Shown here in pieces: positions 1-10,085 of a stretch of 64,000 nt of DNA. The stretch is from Neoceratodus forsteri (Eukaryota; Chordata; Ceratodontiformes; Ceratodontidae): contig CM057450.1 of NCBI GenBank assembly GCA_016271365.2, positions 1,805,631,967 through 1,805,695,966 of the forward strand, given 5' to 3'. Under the pieces are notes generated by a model, which saw only the letters and a program-made list of their open reading frames with translations, searched no databases and had not been told where the DNA came from. Made by a program: the position numbers and the translations under genes. Positions within the stretch are counted from its first letter, which is position 1; each line of letters starts with the position of its first letter.

Positions 1-139
1 CTGATGATGATTAGTAGTAGTAGTAATAAAGTTTATGTAATATGGCATCCTTCCCAGGAGGCTCAGGGGGGACTTTATAAACACAAGAAGCAGAGTATAT
101 AATATAACACGGTACTCAAAATACATTTGGACAAGGCAT
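1..139. other. unassigned window edge
   Basis: AT-rich sequence with a short GAT/TAG-type trinucleotide run at the very start. It may be the tail of a LINE entering from outside the window, since L2-like tails elsewhere here end in trinucleotide runs. No coding similarity was seen. Confidence 0.3.
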
Positions 140-299
140 CACTCATCCTGATAACTCCAGACTGGCCACAGCAGATCTGATACCAGGATCTTCTCGGACT
201 CAGCAGCAGGCCTCCATGGCCTACTTTACTCAGAACGGACCACCTGTTAAGGTCTTGGAGGATGATTAGGCCTGCAATCCCTGCAACTGACCGCCTGGT

Positions 300-1077
300 T
301 CCTGAATGGCTAGAGTTCCAAGCAGCTGTGCTTTCTGAGGATGTCCATCAAGTGTTGGAAGCATCTCAGAAAGAGTCAATTTGCAAGATGTATGCTTGCA
401 AGTGGATGAGGTTTTTACACTGGACTAGAGGCAAGGGGTGAGTCCTCTCACCTGCCCCATAGTCCACATTCATTGTCAATTATCTCTGATCCCTGTTCAA
501 TCAGAGCTGTGAGCCATATCCCCTAAGTTGTAGCTGGTCATCATTTTAGCATATGTGCAAGGGCAGGGTTGCCAATGGCAGTACAGGATAAAGTGGTTGG
601 CTGTTTCTTAAAAGGACTGTACCACCTGTATCCTCGTGTGTGGGAACCACCTCCACTGTGGGACTTACTGCTGTTGCTGTCACAGCTAATGGCTAAACCA
701 TTTGAACTTGTGGACACTTGTGACTTATCACATCTGTTGTTTAAGACTGGTTTTTGGTTGCATCACCTCAGTCAGATGGGTGAGTGAGCTCCAGGTACTG
801 TCTGTGGAGTCTCCATAGCCGGTCTTCCATAAGGACTAGATTGTCCTGCAACCTCATGTGAAGTGTCTGCTACAAGTAGGGTAAGAATTTCAACTTAATA
901 AGGCACTCATTCTACTGACCATCTTTCTGAAGCCACATGATTTAGAAGCTTTAGAGGGTGAGTGAACACTCCACACGTTTATTTGCAGGGCATTGCTTTT
1001 CAACCAGGATCTCATGCAGGGTTTCATAGTGAGGCTCACCAGCTGTTTGTCACATATGCTGAAACCTCTCTAGAAAG
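300..1077 (+). pseudogene. DIRS tyrosine recombinase, N-terminal and core part (broken)
   Basis: The family catalyses site-specific integration of a circular retroelement cDNA. The segment around 360-440 resembles the SAM-like core-binding domain (KMYACKWMRF). A stretch at 569-787 contains FLKGLYHLYP and a PPLWDLLLLL-like block followed by LLFKTGF, the usual run-up to the ASARRVSE motif. After frameshifts near 790-880, EFQLNKALIL and LFVTYAETS continue the family pattern to 1077. The ASARRVSE region itself is degraded. At least two frameshifts and several stops are present. The C-terminal part resumes at about 1788. Confidence 0.6.
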
Positions 1078-1776
1078 TTCAAGTTTATTGCAGGATAAGC
1101 TCCATTGGGCATGCTCATTCACAAGGAGGTCCTAGTTTACATAATCATTTATATACATGAACAGTTACATACAGGCATAGTTTGTATAAACAGGGGTTAC
1201 AATGAAATAAGGTTCCAATAAGTTGCTACATTAGTGGGATGCAGGCTATGAAATCACATAGGGTAGGTACATTGAGGGAGAATCATGATAAGGGGTAAAA
1301 CATATACAAAAACAGGTCACAAAACAGAGACAGAGGCAGTGGTATGTCCATAAAGTGCTGACAGCAATGGCAGTCTGTCAGTGCAGGTAAGCTAAGTGCA
1401 AAATACATGCAAAATCTTGACTTAAAGCAATACATTCATTGGTAAAAACACAGTAAGAGATGACTGTAGTTAGGAGCGCAAGTGGTAGCAGACAATATTT
1501 CAAGGCATGAGTCAGGGCGTAACCATCAGGCACGTAAGGGGCTTGAGGGTGGAATGTAGTGCACGGAGTTGGGAACCTGAAGCCATGGAATAAGTAGGGT
1601 GATAGGATATGAAAAGGGGATAGAGGGAAGTTAAGGAGGTAGACATAGGGGAAGGGTAGTGGTAATAGGAGGGTTAGGGAGAATGAGTGCTTGTAGCAGG
1701 ATTGTTAAGCAAATATGTTAGCATGGGTAAGGAGGAGGAGGAGGACATGGAGGCTGGTAGCAGGAGGCCGTGTGTG
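1078..1776 (-). mobile_element. unclassified ~0.7-kb insertion with 7-bp target duplication
   Basis: The DIRS recombinase frame stops at 1077 and resumes near 1788. TAGAAAG lies directly outside both edges (1071-1077 and 1777-1783), as expected of a target-site duplication. Read on the minus strand the insert ends with a polyadenylation-like AATAAA about 12 bases before its edge and has a TATATAAAT motif upstream. That orients it as a transcribed retroelement on the minus strand, for example an LTR or a LINE 3' UTR. It lacks canonical TG...CA ends and coding similarity, so no family is given. Confidence 0.5.
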
Positions 1777-1783
1777 TAGAAAG

Positions 1784-1960
1784 AATAGCAGCCAAGCAAA
1801 TGGTTGCCCAATGGATCACCTGTCACAGTGATCTGTGTCACAGGAACTGCTCATGAGGTTGAAGGCTCACTGCATCAGCCACACTTCTACTTCTGATGCT
1901 GCTTCCAACCACATATAACTTAATTTCTGAAATATGTAAGACTTACTACCTAGTCTAATG
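1784..1960 (+). pseudogene. DIRS tyrosine recombinase, C-terminal part (broken)
   Basis: Continuation of the recombinase after the insertion. AKQMVAQWI matches the helix before the catalytic HxxR region. LKAHCISHTSTS corresponds to the family block usually seen as K/RAHSTRxxAT. Here the conserved HSTR reads as HCIS, so the catalytic arginine appears lost. The tyrosine region downstream is not recognisable. A frameshift lies between the two blocks. Confidence 0.55.
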
Positions 1961-2304
1961 TGCACACATTCTTATCCCATTACAGCATTGACTTGCTTAG
2001 TCATCATGATGCTGGTTTCGGGTCCTCAGTCCTCCTGTCTCTTTTTGCCTAATTTTGGGTGGGCACCTGGCCCCCTCCTCTTGAGGAATGCTAGGGGTCT
2101 GCCTAAGTTTGGATAGTAAACTGAATCTAGGTAGTTATAAGTAGAGGTTGCTCATCTGTAACCGTAGTTATACTATTAGTATTCATTTCACATCCACATG
2201 ATCCCACCCAACCTCACCTGGCAAGGCTTGCATCGATTCCTGTTTCAGCATACAGGTCTCAGTGCAAAGGGGTGGAGCTGGAGGACCACATGGTTGGGTG
2301 TTAA

Positions 2305-3309
2305 GAGGAATCAAGCTTGATTGGGACTGGTCCTCTTTAATACCGACATTGCAGATGGGCTAGAAGTTAAGGTATGCCTTTTTGCAGATGACACAAAGAT
2401 CTGCAATAGGATAGACATGCCTGGTGTGTGTGTGTGTGTGGAAAAAATGAATAGGGATCAAAGAAAGCTTGAGGAGGGGGTCAAGAGTGTGTCAACTAGG
2501 TTTCAATGCGAGGAAGTACAGAATCGTGCACTTGGGGCACAGAAATCCAGGGATGGAGTACAATATGGGGGGGAGTGGCACTGACAACCACCAAACAGGA
2601 AAGGGACCTGGGGATAATCATATCTGATGACCTAAAGGTGGCCAGACAGTGTGACAAGGCAGTGGTGAGAAGCTAGGTTGCATAGGGAGGGGTATCACCA
2701 GCAGAAAGAGGGAGGTGGTTATACCGTTGTAAAAATCATTGGTGAGACCTCATCTAGAGTACTATGTCCAATTCTGGAGACCACATCTCTGGAAGGACGT
2801 AGACAGAGTAGAGGCGGTCCAGAGAATGGCAACAAAAATGGTGCAGGGTCTGCACCAGATACCATATGAGGATAGACAAGGAGCTCAAGATGTACACCCT
2901 GGAGGAGAGGAGGGAAAGGGTGGATATGATAGACTTTCAAATATCACAGAGGTATCAATAAGGTACAAGAAGGAAGCATTTTTGAGAAAAAAACATGCTG
3001 AGAACAAGGGTGCATGCTATGAAGCTGGAGGGGGGTAGACTCAGGGGAAATGTGAGAAAGTACTTCTTCACTGAAAGAGTGGTGGATGCCTGGAACAGCC
3101 TTCCAGCAGAGGTGGTGGGGGCAAAAACTTTAACAGGATTCAAGAATGCACGGGATAGGTGTAAGGGAACCTTAGCGATTAGGGAAGGGAGGGCTCAGCC
3201 AAAGATCGAGTAGGGTCTACGGTATTACAGTAATTAGGGAAAATGGGCAGACTTGGTGGGCCAAACGGTACTTCTCTGCCATCAAATTCTGTGTTTCCAT
3301 GTTCTGGTG
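2305..3309 (+). mobile_element. CR1 LINE, 5'-truncated, 3' end complete
   Basis: A CR1-clade non-LTR retrotransposon 3' fragment. The RT catalytic motif CLFADDTKIC is intact near 2380. It is followed by [16 protein letters not shown] near 2745 and KYFFTERVVDAWNSLPAEVV near 3060-3115, the conserved CR1 C-terminus, ending at the stop near 3213. The 3' end carries the CR1-type GTTTCCATGTTCT octamer-like tail. At least three frameshifts break the frame. A short GT dinucleotide run at about 2426-2440 interrupts the RT. The 5' edge is approximate. Confidence 0.85.
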
Positions 3310-3365
3310 ACTGAGCGGTCGCAGTGGAAGACTGGCCAAGTGTGCATGTGAACTGAATACTAGTA

Positions 3366-3984
3366 CAGTAGAAGCCACTTAATTGGTATGTGTGCTTTAT
3401 TGAGACATCCTGCCGGGAACCGATTAAGTGGACATTAATTTCAATGAAGCTAAGCTGTGTAAAATGGGGATGCCAGATATTTGGGACAGGTCATTCCTCT
3501 ACTCACTCACTGACTGTGATAATAGGGCGATGAGTATGTGTTAATCACTACCTCAGCCACCTCCCATCTGTGATTTCCTGGTTCCTAAACCCACCCTTTT
3601 TCATTCCTGATGGGCTTTAATAGAACTTTTGTACAGATTGCCGGTTCTGGTTACAGCTCTGTTGTCCCTCCCCATCACCTCTGATTCCCTATTCAAAGCC
3701 ACCCGGTGCCCAACACTGATCGGGGAGATCTCTGTGAAAATAAACTGTTTTGCACTGAGTGATGCTAGGAACTTCGGGACATGTTTGAGCACTAAATGAA
3801 GTTAGGAAGGTAGTGATGACAAATACAGCACCAATGTTCATGTCCGGAGCAGAAAGCTGACACAGTACTGTAGTGAGAGCATTGTAAAATACGTTAAAAG
3901 TTGCACTTTTGATAATTGGGACAGCCACTTAATCAGGACAAAAAAAAATGCCACCAGGGCTTTCAAATTAAGTGGCTTCTACTG
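3366..3984. mobile_element. pogo/Tigger-like MITE (619 bp, non-autonomous)
   Basis: Perfect terminal inverted repeats of at least 19 bp begin CAGTAGAAGCCACTTAATT at 3366 and appear reverse-complemented ending at 3984. Both ends are flanked by TA. Sub-terminal copies of the CCACTTAAT motif recur at about 3422 and 3925. TA target sites and CAGT-initial ends fit pogo/Tigger elements of the Tc1/mariner superfamily. The interior shows no transposase similarity, so it is non-autonomous. A Tigger-type transposase fragment exists at 62.8-63.5 kb, but relatedness of the ends cannot be tested. Confidence 0.8.
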
Positions 3985-4984
3985 TAGTAGAACTATGGTT
4001 TAAAGTAAGTAGCATCTGTTTTTTTGACTACACTGGGTGATTCGATGGCCTTGATGAAGCCTGGTTTGGAAGATTGAATTCAGGGATTTTTTTTTTCTTT
4101 TGTTTGTATCCCAGAGTTCATTGATTTTATCTCAAGAGTTTTGCAGCGGTTTCTGTGAACTGTCATCATGAGTTGTGAATATTACATATGTAGGCCTCTG
4201 GTGATGTGCTGATAGTCCCAAGATTTCACTTGATGTTTTTTAAATGGAAAGGCTGGATAGGCTCAGTATAGAATGCCACCACCCCGCCCCAACATAAACA
4301 GGTAGATAACTGATTTTTTTATGTTATCATGAAATAGTGTCCATTCCTGATGCATTTGTGATGTAAACACATGCCATTCCATAAAAAAGTTATTTTTGTA
4401 ACAGTAACAGTATTGTGTCTGTGGGATTTATTTGGTTACAGCTGTATGTGGTGAACCTTCAAGGGCGTAGTGATCTTGTTCTGGAGTTCAGCTGGCTGAT
4501 GGTGGCGGTGGTGGCAGGGGGTTGATTGAAAGCTTGCCCTGCTAAGCCCACACAGTCATGGTGTGAAATTGGAGACCCAGATTTGCCCTCCCCAACCCCA
4601 GTGTCAATTTTTTTGGGGGGGAGTTAGTGCACCGTGTTGTAAACCTGCAACCGCAACCTTGTGTTCTACCACAGGCATTGGCTGCCCTCTGGGGAGGTGA
4701 GGCAGAGTGCTAAGCAGTGAAGCAGGAGATGCAGTTTTGTCTCCCGCTAATGCAATGGCCACATCTTGATAAGATAGGAAGACCATCTTGCTATAAACCT
4801 AAAAAGCAATGTTTGACTCCTGTTTATGCCACCAGTTGCTCTCTGGAGGAGGGAAACTAGGTATCGAGCTGAGAGCCTGACAACCCAGGTCTAACGCACG
4901 CCACTGGCACAGGTCACCATCTGTGGAGGCGAGGCAGAGTGCTGCACTACTCACTGGGAGACCCCTCATCCAGGTTTGACTCCT
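3985..4984. other. no recognisable feature
   Basis: Mixed-composition sequence with short T runs. Short open frames here show no domain or family pattern. Nothing supportable was found. Confidence 0.4.
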
Positions 4985-5278
4985 CCTGGTGTCTAGTGGC
5001 TCTCCCTCACCTGAACATGGCATGCCCCTTCTTCCCTGTATCATGCCAAAAACTACCTGGTGTTCAGTGGTAAACTCCTCCCTCCTTGTCCCATGCTAAG
5101 CCCTGGCTATTATATAGTGGCATATCCATCCCTTCTCAACCAGTGCCAAGCCCTGGCTGATGTCAAGTGGCATACCCCTCCCCAGTTCCGTACAAAACAC
5201 TGCCTTGTGTTTAGTGAGATGGCCCTCCCAACCTTTTCCATGCCCAGTACTGCTTGGTATCCAGTGGAGGGATGGTAA
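4985..5278. repeat. degenerate ~50-bp tandem repeat, about 6 copies
   Basis: A motif of the form GGTNTCNAGTGG followed by a pyrimidine-rich stretch recurs at about 4988, 5058, 5105, 5155, 5204 and 5253, a spacing near 49-50 bp after the first interval of about 70. Copies are diverged. The motif resembles the GTCCAGTGGTCCCT motif in the array at 8.5-9.6 kb, which hints at one dispersed family. Confidence 0.6.
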
Positions 5279-6425
5279 AATGGAGAGGGCACCAGAGATC
5301 AGAGAAGATGAAGGGGGAACACAGTCACTTTTTTCTTATTATTAATTTATAAATAAAGGACTAGGCAGTCAGATTTTACTTCCCTGTCACTGTCAGGAGC
5401 CTGGACAGGTGAGTAGAACAAAGCCCAACTTTTTTTTTTTTTCTTAAACAAACCCCAAATGTCACTTTTACCTTCTCCCACTGCCTTTACTTGGCACATT
5501 ATAACACTCGGAGCACTTACCAATACATTTTTTTGATTTTAATACTGTACTATTTTAAAGATTGCCCTATAAAAAACATATTACATCAAATACAGAAGTA
5601 GAGATACATTAAAAATTGTATTACACTAAACACCTTGCTTATGCATATGGCACTATTTTACAAAATCAGCTGTCCCAAGCCCAGCCACTGGCATACTCCT
5701 GCACCTATATGTACTATAAATGATCTTTGTTTCTGAATAATTTTCAAGATTTCATGTCTGTGTACTGTATGCATCTGTTTCCACTAGTAATTAGTTGTAT
5801 TTAGCCTTCAATTTGATCACTTAGATTTGTGTTTCACGAATATCAACAGAAGTCTAAAACATTATTTACTAAAAACTGTCTTTTTCTGGTATTGAAGCTA
5901 GGCACACAATGGTGTGATGACATTATTGCTCTTTTAGAAATGATTGTATTTGTTTGCTTAGGATTTACTTGCAGAATGTCAGCAGAAAGACTGAAACCAC
6001 ACTTGAGTGTTGCAGTCAAGATAATTTGATAGTGAATACCATATGTTATAACCAAAACTGTGTAGGAGTAGGCAGAGCGAGGGAATCCTGCATCTTTGTG
6101 AGCTTGTTAGAAGATGTGATATCTTGTATCTAGATGTTTTGTTCTGAGGGTTTGGAGGTTTGGGCGTCACTGCTCTTTTAAACAAGCAAGGTTTTGCATT
6201 ACAACCAGACTTGCAGTGCTTGCAGAAAGAAAAAAGAACTATATCAAAACGCAGCTGGGAATCTGTTTAGCATATACAGTTTAAAAGCACTTGATTTCAG
6301 CTTTGGTTTCACAGTATCTAGTGATCTGAAAAGGTGGTTACATTTAAATTCACATTCCCTCCCTTCCCAGTTGTTTTAATCCTTCTTCCTGCATCCTTGT
6401 GGTTTCTGTCACCAGTGCCCCCTTG
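5279..6425. other. no recognisable feature
   Basis: AT-rich sequence without coding, inverted or tandem structure that I can support. Confidence 0.4.
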
Positions 6426-6429
6426 TGAA

Positions 6430-6640
6430 GACTGTGGGATCTAGCGGTTAGAGTGTGAAACACTAAACAGATCCTAGGTTTAAATCCTACCACAGTTCCT
6501 GGCTTACTGTGTGACTTTGAGTAAGTCACATGGCATCTCTGTCCTGGGGTAAAAACAGGACCAAACTGAATAAGAGATGCTATGTCTCATCCAGACTAAA
6601 GTGCAAAATAAATAATGGTCCCCCCTTGACACACTGGCAG
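6430..6640 (+). mobile_element. tRNA-derived SINE with MIR/CORE-like centre
   Basis: A polymerase III-type head is visible. An A-box-like TAGCGGTTAGAGTG lies at about 6442-6455 and a B-box-like GGTTTAAATCCTA at about 6478-6490, with normal tRNA spacing. Downstream, CTGTGTGACTTTGAGTAAGTC resembles the conserved centre of MIR-type SINEs. The 3' boundary is unclear and no target duplication was identified, so this is an old copy. Confidence 0.6.
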
Positions 6641-7654
6641 TGCTGGGAAGGTCACCGCTTCCTCACCCCAAGTGCAGTTCTGCCTATGATGAGTATGGCT
6701 ACAGCAATGTGCACATAGTCTCAAACATGCAAGGGAACTGTGTAAACGCCTTCTCTGTTTTTGCCTTTCTTTTTCCGTATACATTATAACAAGATAAAGA
6801 GTGCCTTCCCATCAACCTGGCATGGCCCCACTACCTTGGTGGGCTGCCACTGCTGGGGGAAAAAAACACTTGCTCCAGCTGTAGTTAGGTCTCATGGTTT
6901 AGCCACCAAACCCATTGAACCTCTGTGCCAGTTCCCCTTCCCCCAAATGGATTTGTAAGTAAAGCAAGTACTACCACTTTAAATCAGTATTACTTAACCA
7001 CTGCCTAGGTCTAACAACCTGTACCTGCTCATACGCTATGGTTCTTCCTGTATTTCAAGTGTATTTTGTTTATCTTCTTTGCTCTTGACCAGCTTATAAC
7101 TGGGGCTGTGCTTTGTATTTTTACATAGAATCTATTCTGTAATTACTGGATTTTATCAAATACTGTATGTAACCTGTTACTGTTTATGTATTACTTCATT
7201 TTATGTACTCTGTACCTTGGCTGTTCTTAAAAAATAGGCATTTTATTGCTTGACGTACTTACTTGGTTATCAAAAGCTAAAAAATAAATAAATATCGTGA
7301 CCGTACTAGGTGGTTTATGACTTCATAGAGCTCTGCTCTTTTGTCTGTGTGCCAGAGTCAATATTGTAGTTCTCATTGCTTTTGGAAACATTACCTATTT
7401 AGAACACATGTTAAGCAATACTGTCGTTTTCTTTACTTTTTCAAAGTTTACCACCAACCTCATCAACAAAAAGAACATCTGGTATAATTTTTTTTTTTTT
7501 TGCTGTGTCTCTTGAAACAAGATGCTATGTTACCTTTTGACTTTAAATTCATAGTAAAAACAGATGATATATGAAACTGATACTGGTGTATTACTAAATG
7601 TAATTCACTTGATAACAGAAACTAGTATGCCTATAAAAGCAGGATTTATCACAT
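6641..7654. other. mostly unassigned; possible LINE 3' tail at ~7100-7295
   Basis: No coding similarity. At about 7180-7295, TGTACTCTGTACCTTGGC followed by an AAATAAATAAATA tail resembles the 3' end of an L2-like element, but it is too diverged to be firm. A 13-base T run sits near 7490. Confidence 0.3.
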
Positions 7655-8008
7655 GGGGGCTCGGTTATCAAAGGCTGATGCAGTGCTTGCGTCAAACCCT
7701 GCATCAAAGCCATTTTTTGGCAAAGTTGGGCCAAACTCCTGTGCCTCAGCTGCACCTGATTTTATATTGTCGGGTGCGGTTGTGACAGTTTCCGCAGTTG
7801 ATGGCAGCTTGCACCAAATATTTGGCACAAGCCCCATAAAAAGGCTCACCTGAATGCCACAAGTAAGTCCAGGGAAAAGCTGGTTTAACTCGTGCCATTT
7901 GGGACTGAAAACCTCATTGGCACCAGGAGAATGCCACAAGTCCCATGCGCCAAATGATCGGCACACCGGGGGCTTGCAGCATTCTCGAGGCTTTGAAAAT
8001 CGAGCCCA
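7655..8008. mobile_element. ~354-bp element with imperfect terminal inverted repeats
   Basis: GGGCTCGGTTATCAAAGG at the left edge pairs with GGCTTTGAAAATCGAGCCC at the right edge, giving about 17 of 19 paired positions. The interior holds no transposase and the longest minus-strand frame across it has no family resemblance. Length and ends fit a MITE. No clear target duplication was found, so superfamily is undetermined. Confidence 0.5.
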
Positions 8009-8510
8009 TAGTATTGTGCAGTATACATTGCAGTAGTTATGAAATATATGTACAGGATGGTTTTCCCATACTGTAAGGTGACATGCTTCAACTACCTGGA
8101 TCCATTTTGCATATCTACTCCCACAGGGGAGTATTCTAACAGTAACTGAATATAAGGCTCCATTTTCAGAGCCGTCTGGCTGCATGCACAAACTGGTGTG
8201 CCACGTGAAAAAATAGGGCCGGCTGGCTCAGAACTGACCACACTACCTGTTTGAATATCGAACCCTGGTAGCGTGGCGCACAACAAGCAGTTGCCATGTT
8301 TGGCACAGAGCTACCAGAGGGTGGGCTGAAAACCACCCATAGGGGTAAAGCACGGTGCACACTGGTTAGCACCATGGTCCCCATGAGTGATATTCAGCCC
8401 AAATGTGCAAATGAGCCCATTAGGCATGCATGCTAAGGGGCCATTTGCATGTTCCTTATGGGCTCATCTGCATGTGAGTGCCGGGCGTATGCACAGGGCC
8501 AGCACACCCC
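8009..8510. other. unassigned, repeat-like
   Basis: Contains small inverted motifs (GAATATCGAACCC near 8252 against GATATTCAGCCC near 8389, and CAAATGAGCCCAT near 8408 against ATGGGCTCATCTG near 8458). These suggest eroded inverted-repeat elements, but no boundary can be set. Confidence 0.3.
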
Positions 8511-8735
8511 TCCCAGCCCCAATCCCTGTTCCCATATATAAGTAAAATATCAATGGTGATTCAGCGGTCCCTCCCCAGCCCGATCCCTGTCCCCATTTAT
8601 AAATAAAACATCAATGGTGGTTCAGCTGTCCCACTCCTGCCCTGATCCCTGTCCCCATACAGAAAAATATCATCATTGGTGCTTGAGTGGTCCCTGCCCC
8701 GTTCCTTGATCGCCGGCCCTGTTTCATATGATTGC
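8511..8735. repeat. ~61-bp tandem repeat, about 3.3 copies
   Basis: Units start near 8511, 8572 and 8633 with a partial unit to about 8735. Each holds CCGATCCCTGTCCCCAT, then an ATAAAATATCA-like stretch, then a TCAATGGTG...GGTCCCT block. Related sequence (GGTCCAGTGGTCCCTCTCC) reappears at 9485, directly after the LINE 3' end at 8738-9478. This is consistent with the LINE having landed inside the array. Confidence 0.65.
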
Positions 8736-8737
8736 TT

Positions 8738-9478
8738 AAAAACTTCCTTAGGACTAACCCCTATGAGCATCTAGAACCTCCTATGCCTCATGACAAATCT
8801 GCGAGTAGCCCAGGGAACAAACAGTCAGCCTTTCAAGGTCCCTTTCTGTCACACCTCACTAGGTTAAAGATCATTTGAGTACCGTGCCCCTAACTGGCTC
8901 AGCTCCCTTCATGGTGACTTACTGGCCAAAACAAAGCTTGGCCATTTTAAACGGAAGTTACAGATGCACCTCTCAGCACTCTGTGGCTGCGACTGCCCTA
9001 CCTAAACAGGTACTGGGTGTACCACTTATCCTGTCTACTTGATGCACTTGCAGCCTGGTTGCTCACCCCAGTGTACTCTTTGCCTACTGTTTACCTTCCT
9101 TTCACTCTCCACCTTCTCTCTTCCCCCTTGTCCTCCCTTCTCCCACCCAACCCTATTCTAGACAATGCCTTCCTGGCTGCTTTACCCAGTAGACACCACT
9201 TAATTTAAATTCTGTTCTGCTATGCACAATATACTATGATGATCCAGTGTTCTATTGGGTAATTGTACTGAACTAGGATGAATTCTAATTTGTATACTGT
9301 TTTCTTGTCCAACTCAAACTGCATTGTTTCCCCTCTTAATGTATATATACACCCATGTTTTATTCCTATTTGTTGTATGTGTGTTGTTACACTCTGACAT
9401 GGAACCTTTGTAAAAGAGCTTCCAGCTCAAAGGTACTATACTTTTAAGCCGAGATTTCAATAAATAAATAAAAATAAA
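8738..9478 (+). mobile_element. LINE 3' end (L2/Rex-like clade, unassigned)
   Basis: A frame near 8875-9000 reads FEYRAPNWLSSL then KTKLGHFKRKLQMHL, the pattern of a LINE C-terminus (WNSLP...FKRxLKTHL) with losses. A long 3' UTR follows, ending in an AATAAATAAATAAAAATAAAT tail at about 9478. It is 5'-truncated. Flanking tandem-repeat sequence on both sides suggests insertion into that array. Confidence 0.55.
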
Positions 9479-9704
9479 TCCCCTGTGGTCCAGTGGTCCC
9501 TCTCCTGTTCTCTAATCATCATCCAGACTCAAAGAAATAATTTCTGTAGTAGTCTAGTGGCTCCACCCCCCCCGACAGGTAGTGACCCACCACCCTGCTC
9601 CCACCCAACTCGACCCATGCCAGCGACTGGCACAGCCCTCCTCACATCACCACGGCCAGCCACCTTCTGAACTGTCAATGAACATGCACAGTATATAGTA
9701 CGCG
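9479..9704. repeat. continuation of the GTCCAGTGG-type repeat
   Basis: Two more diverged copies of the CCAGTGGTCCCT / CTAGTGGCTCC motif, then C-rich sequence. Best read as the distal part of the array at 8511, separated by the LINE. Confidence 0.4.
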
Positions 9705-10085
9705 CTCATTATGTATTACCTGAAAGAGCTTCTGGTGCCTTACCTACCGACGCGACCACTCCGCTCGGCCAACGAGGGGTTGCTAGAGGTCCCGAGGGTA
9801 ATTTTAAAATCTTCCGGCGCCCGAGCTTTTATGTTCGTGGCGCCGACCCTCTGGAATTCTCTACCACGTTGGATTAGAGGGTGCATGACGGTGGAGGGTT
9901 TCAAAAGGGGCTTAAAGTCTTTTTTATGGAGTAAGGCATTTGCAGATAACTTGGAGGCCGATTAATTGTTTGTAGTCAACTGAGTTTTTTAAATATGTTT
10001 TAGTATGGTTTTATTCTGTATTTTATTGTAATGCACCTTGGTTTTGAGAAAGGCGTATATAAATAAAGTTTATTATTATTATTTT
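9705..10085 (+). mobile_element. L2 LINE 3' end
   Basis: An 84-residue open frame (9711-9965) is the typical L2 C-terminus: RPLRSANEGLLEVPRV, then APTLWNSLPRWIR, then GFKRGLKSFLW. It is followed by the L2-type 3' UTR, TGTAATGCACCTTGG and a GTATATAAATAAAG motif, and a TTA-repeat tail at 10070-10085. The element is strongly 5'-truncated, but the surviving frame is uninterrupted, which suggests moderate age. Confidence 0.85.

Larger units (their letters stand above)
140..2270 (+). mobile_element. DIRS-type tyrosine-recombinase retrotransposon, partial, split by an insertion
   Basis: The 3' half of a DIRS-group retroelement, whose family uses a tyrosine recombinase instead of a DDE integrase. 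Conceptual translation on the plus strand gives the RNase H-to-recombinase linker at about 145-205, the recombinase core at about 300-1077, and the C-terminal part at about 1788-1960. Non-coding terminal sequence follows to about 2270, with a short inverted motif around GTAGTTATA. The element is cut by the insertion at 1078-1776. No reverse transcriptase is inside the window, so the element either continues to the left or was truncated. The family call rests on residue-pattern recognition, not a search. Confidence 0.65.

Noticed and set aside
7649..8191. A 180-codon minus-strand open frame as a gene
   Set aside because: It spans an inverted-repeat element, has no domain pattern, and its overlapping frames are equally open.
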